A stretch of DNA of 64,000 nt from Agromyces laixinhei (GTDB taxonomy: Bacteria > Actinomycetota > Actinomycetes > Actinomycetales > Microbacteriaceae): positions 3,373,204-3,437,203 of the forward strand of contig NZ_CP040872.1 in assembly GCF_006337065.1 (NCBI RefSeq), read 5' to 3'. Below, in pieces: positions 8,992-19,121 of this stretch. The translations under genes were made by a program, and so were the position numbers. The first letter of the stretch is position 1. Every line of letters starts with the position of its first letter. The notes beneath the pieces were generated by a model. It was given only the letters and a program-made list of their open reading frames with translations, was not told the origin of the DNA and did no database searches.

Positions 8992-9420
8992 TCAGCCGAG
9001 CGCGACGCGCACTTGCGCCTTGCCGAGCACCGTGTCGTCGCCGACCTTGACCGTGAGGTCGATGCGGGCGACGGATGCGGCCTCGTCGAGCTGGCCGACC
9101 TTGGCGACGACCGTGACGAGCGCGCCGCCCTGCGGGTCGACGATCACGGGGCGCGTGAAGCGCACCTGGTAGTCGGCGACGCGGCCGGGGTCGCCGGCCC
9201 AGTCGACGACGGGCTGCACGGCGAGGCCCATGGTGAGCATGCCGTGCGCGAGCACGCCGGGCAGGCCGACCTCTGCTGCGACATCGTCACGGTAGTGGAT
9301 GGGGTTGAAGTCACCCGAGGCGCCCGCGTACCGCACGAGCGAGTCGCGGGTGAGCGGGAACGAGCGCTCGGCGACGAGGTCGCCGACGGCGAGGGCGGAG
9401 AAGTCGGGGGCGGGCATCAT
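8992..9420 (-). CDS. hadB: MaoC-like (R)-hydratase subunit, HadB type
   Basis: 142 residues with a single hot-dog fold. The hydratase-2 motif is present: YAGASGDFNPIHYRDDVA, whose Asp and His form the dyad that hydrates or dehydrates acyl thioesters, followed by the overhang LPGVLAHGMLTMG. In mycobacteria HadB supplies the catalytic residues of the HadAB heterodimer of fatty-acid elongation. In Microbacteriaceae the substrate is not established. Its start overlaps the hadA-like stop by 4 bp (9417-9420), and murB follows 1 bp after its stop. Confidence 0.85.
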   Translation of the reverse strand: MMPAPDFSALAVGDLVAERSFPLTRDSLVRYAGASGDFNPIHYRDDVAAEVGLPGVLAHGMLTMGLAVQPVVDWAGDPGRVADYQVRFTRPVIVDPQGGALVTVVAKVGQLDEAASVARIDLTVKVGDDTVLGKAQVRVALG

Positions 9421-9863
9421 TCGTCACCTCGCACGACGAGGGTGGAGACCGCCGTGACGACGTGGGCGCCGTCGGCACCCGTGATGGCCGACTCTGCCGT
9501 GACCATCGAATGCGCGCCGAGGCTCTTCACGCTCGCGACCGTGAGGGTCGCGGTGAGGAGGTCGCCGGCCACGATCGGCCGGGTCGAGGTGAAGCGCTGA
9601 TCGCCGTGCACGACACGCGAGAAGTCGATGCCGGCGTCGGGATCGGCCAGCAGCTGGGCGAGCGTCTGCTCTTGCACGACCACCGCGAACGTCGGCGGCG
9701 CAACGACATCGGCGTAGCCGGCGGCACGCGCGGCACCCGGGTCGAGGTTGATCGGATTCGTCGCGAACACGGCGCGGGCGAACTCCCGCACCTTCTCACG
9801 ACCGACGAGATAAGGCTCGGTAGGCGGGAAGGTCCGCCCCTGAAGCTCGGGGTTCACTGGCAC
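9417..9863 (-). CDS. hadA: MaoC-like dehydratase N-terminal subunit, HadA/UPF0336 type
   Basis: 148 residues. The N-terminal region (PELQGRTFPPTEPYLVGREKV, read to about residue 25) and NPINLDPGAARAAGYADVVAPPTF match the UPF0336/FAS1-dehydratase N-terminal family. The catalytic Asp-His motif of the hydratases is absent, as in HadA, which binds the acyl chain while HadB does chemistry. It is the first gene of the hadA-hadB-murB unit, overlapping hadB by 4 bp. Its promoter must lie in the next 300 bases to the right, where a large hairpin is found. Confidence 0.82.
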   Translation of the reverse strand: MPVNPELQGRTFPPTEPYLVGREKVREFARAVFATNPINLDPGAARAAGYADVVAPPTFAVVVQEQTLAQLLADPDAGIDFSRVVHGDQRFTSTRPIVAGDLLTATLTVASVKSLGAHSMVTAESAITGADGAHVVTAVSTLVVRGDE

Positions 9864-9961
9864 CCCGCCAGTCTATGCGGGGTGCATTCCCGCCCGTCGA
9901 AGCAGGACCACGCAGCAGACTCGGGCGAGCGGCGGCATCATCGTCACGAACCAACCGAAAC

Positions 9962-10028
9962 GACATATGCCAGTTCCCCCTCATCGGTGATGACTTCACA
10001 CTCATCAATGAGGCGGAACTGGCATGTC
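9962..10028. repeat. Large imperfect hairpin (REP-like or terminator)
   Basis: Left arm 9967-9984 (ATGCCAGTTCCCCCTCAT) pairs with 10008-10025, 17 of 18 bases. An inner stem TGATGA/TCATCA (9988-9993, 10002-10007) extends it, and GACAT/ATGTC at the outside extends it further past a 2-base bulge. It is the only clear structure in the 300-base gap 9864-10163, which holds no convincing gene. It lies downstream of the amine oxidase stop, so it may end that operon. Its length and neat pairing also fit a repeated extragenic palindrome; no second copy was noticed in the window. Confidence 0.7.
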
Positions 10029-10163
10029 ACCAGGCGGCGTCGCCGAGGCGAAGGCGGTGCGCGCTGGCCCCGCCGCCGAGGCCGTGGTTCAGCAAGAGCG
10101 CGGAATCAGCGCTTGCATGATGAAGAAGGCGTTTCGCACCGAACGCAACCAGACCGAGCGGAA

Positions 10164-11528
10164 TCAGCTCGCGCCGAGGATCTCGGCGGCGACCTCGCGG
10201 CCGACGCGGATCGCGCCGTCGACGTGCTGGTAGCCCTTGCCGGCCATGTCGGAGCACGAGAAGTGGATCGGCCCGACGGGGGTGCGGAGGTCTGCGCCGT
10301 AGCGCGCGAGGCCGCCCATGTCGAAGCTCGCCGCGTATGCGCCGCGGGTCCACTCCTCGGAGCCCCAGTCGCTCTCGTAGTAGACGACCGGGTTCAGCGC
10401 TTCGGGTCCGTAGTAGTGCGACAACGACTCGAGGATCTTCGCCGTGCGCTCCTCGGCCGGGATGGTGAAGACGCCGTCGGCCTCCTCGTCGGAGACGAAG
10501 CCGACGAGCGTGCCGCGCGAGTCGCCGTGGTTCGTATTGTCGTACGCCTCGTGCACGAGTTCATAGGGGCTGAACGCAGTGCCGCTGAGGCCGGCGTCGC
10601 GCCAGAACGGCGTCTCGTAGACCGCGTGCACCTTGATCACGAAGCCCATCGAGAGGTGCTGGTGCATCTGGTGCTGGCGCCGCGGCAGCGGCGGGTCGTA
10701 TGAGATGCGGCTGATGAGCACGGGCGGCAACGCCAGCACGAGGTGCTTCGCGTGCACCTCGAGCGAGTCGGTCACGGCGACGACGCCCGCGCCAGGGGCA
10801 TCCGGGGTCCAGCGGATGGTGCGCACCGGCTGACCGGTGCGCACCGCGTCGCCCAGGCGCTCGGCGAGCCGCAGCGGCACCTGCTGGAGACCGCCGACGA
10901 CGCGCTCGTCGAGGATGAAGTCGGCGTCGACGAGGTTCGAGAACGAACCGGCGGATGCCGCCATGAGCAGCGCCTGCAGCGCCGAGAACGCATGCGCGGG
11001 CTTCGTGAGCATGGCCCCGGCGATGAACATGCCGATGTTCAGCCGCGCCTCTTCGTCGTCGGTCTGCGTCTCGAGCCAGTGCGCGAACGAGATCTCGTCG
11101 AGGTCCTTCGCCCGTGGGTGCGCCCAGGGCGCCTCGGGGTCGATCTCGGCGACGAGGGCGTCGAGCTTCTCGATCAGCCCGACGATCTCGTTCTCGGTCT
11201 TCGCCGGCACCGGGAAGATGTCGCCCTCGAAGAGCCGCCGCTCGCCGTTCGCATCGATGTAGACGTTCTCGCCGTCGCGGTAGCGGGAGTACGTCTCGAG
11301 GCCGAGGTCGCCCAGGGTCTCGATGAGGGCGTCCTGGTCGGGCGAGACCCACTGGCCGCCGATCTCGAGCATCGCGCCGTCGACGTCATCGGTCCAGAGA
11401 CGACCCCCGACGCGGTCGCGTGCCTCGAGCACGACGACGGACCTGCCGGCATCCTTGAGCCTGGTGGCGGCGGTGAGACCGGATGCCCCGGCGCCGACGA
11501 TGACGACGTCGCAGTCGATGCGTTCCAT
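10164..11528 (-). CDS. Flavin monoamine oxidase, putrescine oxidase-like
   Basis: 454 residues. The N terminus carries the FAD dinucleotide fold VIVGAGASGLTAATRL and the flavoprotein motif RDRVGGRLWT. GGQWVSPDQ and the C-terminal SDMAGKGYQHVDGA close the FAD site. It oxidises primary amines to aldehydes with release of ammonia and hydrogen peroxide. The best family fit is actinobacterial putrescine oxidase, but other amines are possible. Two in-frame ATGs lie at 11534 and 11528; the second has AAGGA at 6-base spacing and is preferred. The operon neighbours (aldehyde dehydrogenase, GABA aminotransferase) support a diamine-to-GABA role. Confidence 0.85.
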   Translation of the reverse strand: MERIDCDVVIVGAGASGLTAATRLKDAGRSVVVLEARDRVGGRLWTDDVDGAMLEIGGQWVSPDQDALIETLGDLGLETYSRYRDGENVYIDANGERRLFEGDIFPVPAKTENEIVGLIEKLDALVAEIDPEAPWAHPRAKDLDEISFAHWLETQTDDEEARLNIGMFIAGAMLTKPAHAFSALQALLMAASAGSFSNLVDADFILDERVVGGLQQVPLRLAERLGDAVRTGQPVRTIRWTPDAPGAGVVAVTDSLEVHAKHLVLALPPVLISRISYDPPLPRRQHQMHQHLSMGFVIKVHAVYETPFWRDAGLSGTAFSPYELVHEAYDNTNHGDSRGTLVGFVSDEEADGVFTIPAEERTAKILESLSHYYGPEALNPVVYYESDWGSEEWTRGAYAASFDMGGLARYGADLRTPVGPIHFSCSDMAGKGYQHVDGAIRVGREVAAEILGAS

Positions 11529-11541
11529 ATCCATTCCTTCA

Positions 11542-11601
11542 CTCTTCTCAGGAGTTTTCCGGTGTTTCCTGGCGAATCAGGTCGATTCCTCCTGAGAAGA
11601 G
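11542..11601. repeat. 13-bp inverted repeat upstream of the amine oxidase gene
   Basis: Perfect arms CTCTTCTCAGGAG (11542-11554) and its complement (11589-11601), 34 bases apart. It lies in the 123-base gap between the amine oxidase start and the aldehyde dehydrogenase stop. The left arm overlaps the purine-rich ribosome-binding region of the amine oxidase mRNA (AGAAGAG), so folding could hide that site. It might instead be an intra-operon attenuator or a processing hairpin. Confidence 0.55.
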
Positions 11602-11651
11602 GCCTAGTTGAGACCGACGTTCCTGAAAACGGGTGCGGGTGGGGGTGGGGG

Positions 11652-13121
11652 TCAGGCCACGGGGATGAGGGTGTACTTCGTGTCGAGGTACTCGTGGATG
11701 CCCTCGAGTCCGCCCTCACGGCCGATGCCCGACTGCTTGACACCGCCGAACGGCGCCGCGGCGTTGGAGACGAGGCCCGTGTTCAGGCCCATCATGCCCG
11801 TGGCGAGGCGGTCGATCATGCGGTGGCCGCGTGCCAGGTCTTGCGTGAAGACGTACGAGACGAGGCCGTATTCGGTGTTGTTGGCGAGACGCACCGCCTC
11901 GTCTTCGGTCGAGAACGTCGTGATGCCGAGCACCGGGCCGAAGATCTCCTCCTTCAGCATGCGGCTGCCCGCCGCGACGCCCGCGAGCACGGTCGGCGCG
12001 TAGAACGTGCCGTCGCCGTCGATGCGCGTTCCGCCAGTGAGGAGGGTTGCGCCGAGGCTCACGGCATCCTGCACGAGTTCGTCGGTGGAGTCGACCGCCT
12101 TCTGGTCGATGAGCGGGCCGATGGCGATGCCGTCTTCGGTGCCGCGGCCGACGCGCATCGACTGCACGCGCTCGGCGACGCGCTTCGCGAACTCATCGGC
12201 GACCGACTCGTGCACGATGAAGCGGTTGGCCGCCGTGCACGCCTGACCGATGTTGCGGAACTTCGCGGTCATCGCGCCATCGACCGCCGCGTCGAGGTCC
12301 GCGTCGTCGAAGATGACGAACGGCGCGTTGCCGCCGAGCTCCATCGAGGTGCGGAGAATGCCCTGTGCGGCCTCCTTCATGAGGCTGCGGCCGACGTCGG
12401 TCGAACCCGTGAACGAGAGCTTGCGCAGGCGCGGGTCGGCGATGATCGGGCCCGACACCTTCGACGACGTCGACGTGGCGATGACGTTCACGACGCCGGC
12501 CGGCAGACCCGCCTCTTCGAGGAGCGCCGCGAAGGCGAGGGTCGTGAGCGGCGTGAGCGCCGGGGGCTTGATCACGACCGTGCACCCCGCGGCGAGCGCG
12601 GGAGCGATCTTGCGCGTCGCCATCGCGAGCGGAAAGTTCCACGGCGTGATGAAGAACGACGGGCCGACCGGGCGCTGCGACACGACCATGCGCCCCGTGC
12701 CCTCGGGGTTCAGCCCGTACCGGCCCGAGATGCGCACGGCCTCTTCGCTGAACCAGCGCAGGAACTCGCCGCCGTAGGCGACCTCGCCCCGGGACTCGGC
12801 GAGCGGCTTGCCCATCTCGAGGGTCATGAGCAGGGCGAAGTCCTCCTTGCGCTCCTGCAGCAGATCGAAGGCGCGGCGCAACAGCTCGGCGCGAGCGCGA
12901 GGAGCGGTCGCCGCCCACGACTCCTGCGCGGCGACGGCGGCGTCGAGCGCGCGAATGCCATCGGCGACGGATGCATCGGCGATCTCCTTGATCGTCGCAC
13001 CGGTCGCGGGGTCGATCACGGCGAGCGTCCTGCCGCCCTCGGCGTCGACCCACTCGCCGCCGATGAAGAGCCCGCCGTTGATCTGGTCGAGCACGGTCGC
13101 TTCCTGTGTTGCCGTCGTCAT
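11652..13121 (-). CDS. gabD: NAD(P)-dependent succinate-semialdehyde / aminoaldehyde dehydrogenase
   Basis: 489 residues, full length for the family. Catalytic Cys295 is in GQACTAANR and the general-base Glu261 in MELGGNAPF; the cofactor loop is FTGSTDVGR, and TPWNFPLAM and KPPALTP are family motifs. The sequence is closest to GabD-type succinate-semialdehyde dehydrogenase. In this operon it could oxidise 4-aminobutanal to GABA, succinate semialdehyde to succinate, or both, because only one aldehyde dehydrogenase is present. It starts 55 bp after the glutamate dehydrogenase stop and precedes the amine oxidase. Confidence 0.85.
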   Translation of the reverse strand: MTTATQEATVLDQINGGLFIGGEWVDAEGGRTLAVIDPATGATIKEIADASVADGIRALDAAVAAQESWAATAPRARAELLRRAFDLLQERKEDFALLMTLEMGKPLAESRGEVAYGGEFLRWFSEEAVRISGRYGLNPEGTGRMVVSQRPVGPSFFITPWNFPLAMATRKIAPALAAGCTVVIKPPALTPLTTLAFAALLEEAGLPAGVVNVIATSTSSKVSGPIIADPRLRKLSFTGSTDVGRSLMKEAAQGILRTSMELGGNAPFVIFDDADLDAAVDGAMTAKFRNIGQACTAANRFIVHESVADEFAKRVAERVQSMRVGRGTEDGIAIGPLIDQKAVDSTDELVQDAVSLGATLLTGGTRIDGDGTFYAPTVLAGVAAGSRMLKEEIFGPVLGITTFSTEDEAVRLANNTEYGLVSYVFTQDLARGHRMIDRLATGMMGLNTGLVSNAAAPFGGVKQSGIGREGGLEGIHEYLDTKYTLIPVA

Positions 13122-13176
13122 GCGGATGATCTCCGTTCGATAATTCGTGGTGTCGTGAGCGGTTCGGATGGCGCGA

Positions 13177-14498
<1,322 letters not shown>

Positions 14499-14502
<4 letters not shown>

Positions 14503-15857
14503 GCGTGCTTCAGTCCTTCCGCGACGACGGAGAGGCCGTCGATGAGCAGTTCGTCGGAGATGGTGAGCGGCGGCAGGAAGCGGATGACGTTGCCGTAGGT
14601 GCCGCAGGTGAGCACGACGACGCCGTTGGCGTGGGCGTAGGCGGCGACCGCGCTCGTGAGCGCGGCGTCGGGAGCGCCGGAGGCGGGGTCGACGAGCTCC
14701 ATCGCGACCATTGCGCCGCGCCCGCGGACGTCGCCGACGCGGGGGTCGGCGGTGCGCAGCGCGTTGAGCCGGCCGATGAGCACGGCGCCGATCTCGCGGG
14801 CGCGATCGATGAGTCCGTCTTCCTCATAGGTCTCGATGGTGGCGAGTGCGGCCGCGCAGGCGAGCGGGTTGCCGCCGTAGGTGCCGCCGAGGCCGCCTGC
14901 CATCGCGGAGTCCATGATCTCGGCGCGGCCGGTGACCGCCGAGAGCGGAAGGCCGCCGGCGATGCCCTTCGCCGTGACGACGAGGTCGGGCACGATGCCC
15001 TCGTGCTCGCTCGCGAACCAGGCGCCCGTGCGGGCGAAGCCGGTCTGCACCTCGTCGGCGATGAAGACGACGTCGTTGGCACGGCACCACTCGACGATCG
15101 CCGGCAGGAACCCGGCGGCGGGAACGATGAAGCCGCCCTCGCCCTGGATCGGCTCGATGATGATCGCGGCGAGGTTCTCGGCGCCGACCTGCTTCTCGAT
15201 GACGGAGATGGCGCGGCCCGCGGCCTCGGCGCCCGAGAGGCCGCCGTCGCGGAACGGGTAGCTGAGCGGTGCGCGGTACACCTCGGAGGCGAACGGCCCG
15301 AAGCCGCTCTTGTACGGGATGTTCTTCGCCGTCAGCCCCATCGTGAGGTTCGTGCGACCGTGGTAGGCGTGGTCGAACGCGACGACGGCCTGCTTCTTCG
15401 TGAAGTGCCGGGCGATCTTGACCGCGTTCTCGACGGCCTCGGCGCCCGAGTTGAAGAGCGCCGAGCGCTTGACGTGGGCGCCTGGGGTGAGCTCGTTGAG
15501 CTTCTCGGCGACGGCGACGTAGCCCTCGTACGGCGAGACGGTGAAGCACGTGTGGGTGAATGAGTGCAGCTGCGCGGTGACGGCCTCCACGACGCGGGGC
15601 GCCGAGTTGCCGACGCCGGTGACGGCGATGCCCGAGCCGAGGTCGATGAGCGAGTTGCCGTCGGCGTCGACGATGACGCCTCCGCCCGCTGCGACGACCG
15701 AGATCGGCAGGGTGTGGCCGACGCCCGAGGCGACGGCCTCGGCCTTGCGGGCGAGGAGCTCCTGCGAGCGCGGGCCTGGGATGGCGGTGACGAGGCGGCG
15801 CTCCTGGGTGAGCGAGGGGCCGCCGGCCGTGATGACCGGGGTGTCGACGAGAGTCAT
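14499..15857 (-). CDS. gabT: 4-aminobutyrate--2-oxoglutarate transaminase
   Basis: 452 residues, class III PLP aminotransferase. Motifs: FNSGAEAVENAVKIAR (substrate/cofactor), IIIEPIQGEGG, FIADEVQTGFARTG, and Lys297 in VVTAKGIAGGLP as the Schiff-base lysine. It converts GABA and 2-oxoglutarate to succinate semialdehyde and glutamate. The open frame runs further upstream to 16382, but the start at 15857 has GGAG six bases before it and gives the standard GabT N terminus. It is the first gene of the gabT-gdh-gabD-oxidase operon and is transcribed divergently from a PucR regulator across 130 bp that must hold both promoters. Confidence 0.92.
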
Positions 15858-15987
15858 GGCTGCTCCGATGCGGGGTGACGGCGGTGGCTGATGCGGCAAT
15901 GCTAGGTCGGGTCGAGCGGATGCCTCAGCGCCCGCCTGTACACTCAGGTGGCACTTCTTCGCCGCTACGTACACCCGGGAGTTCACC

Positions 15988-17532
15988 GTGCAGCCCACCG
16001 TGCAGACCATGCTCGACCGCCCGGAACTCGCGCTCGGGCTGCTCACCCCGGCCGCCGGACTGCCCGGGGGCGCACTCGCGACGCCGGTCGTGTGGGCGCA
16101 CAGCTCTGACCTCGCCGATCCCACCCCGTTCCTCGACGCGGGCCACGTGCTCCTGACGACCGGCACGCAGTTCGGTGACGACGCCGACACCGGCTTCGCC
16201 GACGCGTACGTCGAGCGGCTCCGACAGACCGGCGTCGCCGCCCTCGGCTTCGGCACCGCGGTCATCCGCGAGGGCACGCCCGACTCGCTCGTCGAGGCCT
16301 GCATCGCACAGGGCCTGCCGCTCTTCGAGGTGCCGTACCGGGTACCCTTCATCGCGATCGCCCGCACGGTCGGCGACCTCATCGCCGAAGACGCCTACGC
16401 GCGGCAGGCCTGGGCGCTGAGCGCGCAGCGCGCGATCTCGCTCGCGGCCCTTCGGCCCGACGGACTCTCGGCCACCCTCGCCGAACTCTCCCGCCGACTC
16501 GGGGCCTGGGTGGGACTCATCGACGCGACGGGCTCCCTCGACCGCGAGGCGCCCGTCGACGGACTCGGCCAGCCGCTCCTCGGTGAGGTCGTCGGCGAGG
16601 CACGCTCGATGCTGCGCCGCGGCACGCGCGCGAGCCGCACCGTGCTCGCCGGCGAGTCGGCCGGCGCACCGCAGCGGATGACGCTGCAGACGCTCGGCGG
16701 CGGCGGCGCGCTTCGCGGGGTGCTCGCGATCGGCGACTCCCCCGAACTCGATCAGGCCGGCCGCGAGGTCGTCACCTCGGTGATCGCCCTCGCGGGCCTC
16801 GCGCTCGAGCAGAACCGCAACCTGAACCGAGCGCGCGGTCACCTCCGGTCGGGGCTGCTCCGCGGCATCCTCGCGGGTGATCTGACCCTCGCCGAGCGGG
16901 TCGCGACCGAGATGTGGGGGCCGCTTCCTTCGGCGCCCGTTCGCATCGCGGTCATGGATGCCCCGCTCGCCGGCGTCGACCGCCTGACCGAGCTGCTCGA
17001 ACTGCGAGTCGACGAACGCGGCGGCCGGCTCTTCTTCGGCCGCCACGACGAGCAGTTCGTGCTGTTGCTCGAGTACACCGACGCCGGGCTCGCCGAAGAG
17101 CTCGCGACCGAGTTCGAACTGCCCGTCGGGCTCTCCGATCCGGTCGCCGCGGATGGCATCGCGCTCGCCCACGAGCAGGCGCTGCGTGCCGTCGAGCGCG
17201 CCCGCGAGACGGGGTCGGGCGTCGTGCTGTTCGACGAGATCAGCCGTCAGGGAGTGCTCGCGTTCCTCGCCCGCACCGATGCCCGCGCCGTGGCGCTCGC
17301 GATGCTCGCCCCGCTCACCGAGCACGACGCAGCAAGCGGCACCTCACTGCTCACGACGACCCGCACGTGGCTCGAGCACGGCGGCCAGTTCGACGCCACC
17401 GCTCAGGCGCTCGGGGTGCACCGGCACACGGTGCGCAGCCGCATCGCCGTCGCGGAGCGACTGCTCGGCCGCGACCTCTCGGGCTTCCACGCCCGGGCCG
17501 ATCTCTGGGCGGCGCTGCTCGCCGTCGGCTGA
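15988..17532 (+). CDS. PucR family transcriptional regulator of the GABA/amine operon
   Basis: 514 residues with a GTG start. The N-terminal half fits the PucR purine-catabolism-type sensor domain (HSSDLADPTPFLDAGHVLLT, GLPLFEVPYRVPF), followed by a GGDEF-like linker. The C-terminal helix-turn-helix of the PucR/CdaR class is QALGVHRHTVRSRIAVAERL. Such proteins usually activate the divergent operon in response to its substrate or an intermediate. Its position back-to-back with gabT makes control of GABA or polyamine catabolism likely; the inducer is not visible. Confidence 0.87.
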   Translation: MQPTVQTMLDRPELALGLLTPAAGLPGGALATPVVWAHSSDLADPTPFLDAGHVLLTTGTQFGDDADTGFADAYVERLRQTGVAALGFGTAVIREGTPDSLVEACIAQGLPLFEVPYRVPFIAIARTVGDLIAEDAYARQAWALSAQRAISLAALRPDGLSATLAELSRRLGAWVGLIDATGSLDREAPVDGLGQPLLGEVVGEARSMLRRGTRASRTVLAGESAGAPQRMTLQTLGGGGALRGVLAIGDSPELDQAGREVVTSVIALAGLALEQNRNLNRARGHLRSGLLRGILAGDLTLAERVATEMWGPLPSAPVRIAVMDAPLAGVDRLTELLELRVDERGGRLFFGRHDEQFVLLLEYTDAGLAEELATEFELPVGLSDPVAADGIALAHEQALRAVERARETGSGVVLFDEISRQGVLAFLARTDARAVALAMLAPLTEHDAASGTSLLTTTRTWLEHGGQFDATAQALGVHRHTVRSRIAVAERLLGRDLSGFHARADLWAALLAVG

Positions 17533-17594
17533 GCGGCGCGGCGAAGCACCCGGCCCAGCCCCGCGCGCTCAGCCCCGCGCTCAGCCCCGCCCGC

Positions 17595-18989
17595 TCAGCC
17601 GCGCGCGCTCGCGATGCGGTCGCGGTACCAGGCGTACGAGTCCTTCGGCGTGCGCTCGCCGGTCTCGAAGTCGACGTGCACGAGACCGAACCGCTGGGTG
17701 TAGCCCTCGGCCCACTCGAAGTTGTCGGTGAGCGACCAGAGGTAGTAACCCTGCACGTCGGCGCCCTGCTCGATCGCCGCTCGCACGGCGGCGATGTGGG
17801 CGTCGAGGTAGCCGATGCGCCGTTCGTCGTGCACGGCGCCGGTGACCGCGCCGCCGACGACCTCGTCGGGGAACGATGCTCCGTTCTCGGTGATGACGAT
17901 GGGCGGCAGGCGGTCGCCGTAGTCACGCGCGAACGAGACGAGCAGCTCGGTGAACGTCTCGGGCATGATCGGCCAGCCGAAGCCCGTCGTCGGCACGTTC
18001 TCGAACTCGACGGGTTCGAAGGGCAGGCCCGCCGCGGCGAGCTCTGAGCCCTCGGCCGGCTCGGCCACCCGCGTCGGGTTGTAGAAGTTGATGCCGTAGA
18101 AGTCGATCGGCGCGCCGATCAGCTCGAGGTCGCCGGGCTCGAGACCGGGCATCGCCTCGAGGCCGAAGCCCGAGAGGTCGGGGTAGGCGCCCCTGAGCAC
18201 CGGGTCGGCGAAGATGCGGTTGTAGATGAGGTCGAAGGCGCCGGCCGCGAACTGGTCGGCGGGGGCATCCGATGCGGGCACCATCAGGGTGTGGTTGTTC
18301 GTGATGCCGACCTCGGCGTCGCCCCGCTCGCGGATCGCCGCGACGGCGAGCCCGTGTGCGAGCAACTGGTGGTGCGCGGTGGGCAGTGCCCCCATCATGA
18401 GCGTGTGCCCCGGCGCCTGGCTGCCGAGCGCGTAACCCTGCAGGGTCGTCATCGCAGGCTCGTTGAGCGTGATCCAGCGCTGCACGCGATCGCCGAGACG
18501 ATCGACCACGAGCCCCGCGTAGTCGGCGAGCCGGTAGGCGGTGTCGCGATTCAGCCAGCCGCCGGCCGCCTCGAGCTCTTGCGGGAGGTCCCAGTGGTAG
18601 AGCGTCGGCACCGGGGCGATGCCGGCGGCGAGCAGTTCGTCGACGAGCCGGTCGTAGTAGGCGAGCCCCGCCTCGTTCGCCGGGCCCGTGCCGCCGGGCT
18701 GCACCCGCGGCCACGAGATCGAGAAGCGGTAGTCGTCGGCGCCGAGACCCGAGAGCAGCGCGACGTCGTCGCGATAGCGACGGTAGCTGTCGGCCGCGAG
18801 TTCGGCATTCGAGCCGTCGATGACCAGACCCGGCGTGCGGGTGAACACATCCCAGATCGACTCGCCGCGGCCGCCCTCGCTCGTCGACCCCTCGATCTGG
18901 AAGGCCGCCGTGGCCGCGCCCCAACGGAATCCCCGCGGGAACGTCGTCGTCTCGGGCGAGCGGTCGGGGGTGGTGGGCGCATCGGCCAT
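17595..18989 (-). CDS. bglB: GH1 family beta-glucosidase
   Basis: 464 residues, a complete (beta/alpha)8 GH1 enzyme. The acid/base Glu177 is in TLNEPAM and the nucleophile Glu368 in VITENGAS. FRWGAATAAFQIEG at the N terminus is the GH1 signature, and YLWSLTDNFEWAEGY the usual aglycone-side block. There is no signal peptide, so it acts in the cytoplasm on imported beta-glucosides or galactosides. It is a single-gene unit with no transporter or LacI gene nearby. Upstream lie a 24-bp palindrome and a second inverted repeat. The 62 bp after its stop are GC-rich tandem CGCTCAGCCCC-like repeats shared with the end of the PucR gene. Confidence 0.93.
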   Translation of the reverse strand: MADAPTTPDRSPETTTFPRGFRWGAATAAFQIEGSTSEGGRGESIWDVFTRTPGLVIDGSNAELAADSYRRYRDDVALLSGLGADDYRFSISWPRVQPGGTGPANEAGLAYYDRLVDELLAAGIAPVPTLYHWDLPQELEAAGGWLNRDTAYRLADYAGLVVDRLGDRVQRWITLNEPAMTTLQGYALGSQAPGHTLMMGALPTAHHQLLAHGLAVAAIRERGDAEVGITNNHTLMVPASDAPADQFAAGAFDLIYNRIFADPVLRGAYPDLSGFGLEAMPGLEPGDLELIGAPIDFYGINFYNPTRVAEPAEGSELAAAGLPFEPVEFENVPTTGFGWPIMPETFTELLVSFARDYGDRLPPIVITENGASFPDEVVGGAVTGAVHDERRIGYLDAHIAAVRAAIEQGADVQGYYLWSLTDNFEWAEGYTQRFGLVHVDFETGERTPKDSYAWYRDRIASARG

Positions 18990-19022
18990 GGGGAACCTCG
19001 CTGTTCATCGGCAAGTGGTGAT

Positions 19023-19072
19023 GAGCGGATGCCGCGGCATCCGCTCGCTCGAAGTGGGACGTTTGACCCACT
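19023..19072. promoter_or_regulatory. 24-bp perfect palindrome and second inverted repeat upstream of the GH1 gene
   Basis: 19023-19046 is a gapless palindrome whose half is GAGCGGATGCCG. A second repeat AGTGGG-(8)-CCCACT spans 19053-19072. Both lie 34-83 bp upstream of the GH1 start, where operators would be expected. The first is built from two head-to-head copies of a heptamer common all over this DNA, so it may not be promoter-specific. The GTGGG/CCCAC repeat is the better operator candidate. Confidence 0.5.
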
Positions 19073-19121
19073 CTTGCCAGCTTAGGCGCGCGAGCCCGAT
19101 CAGGGAAGGCCGACTCGCGAA

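Noticed and set aside
15858..16382. Longer start for gabT
   Set aside because: The extension would run through the divergent PucR gene and is unlike GabT proteins; GGAG before 15857 supports the shorter form.
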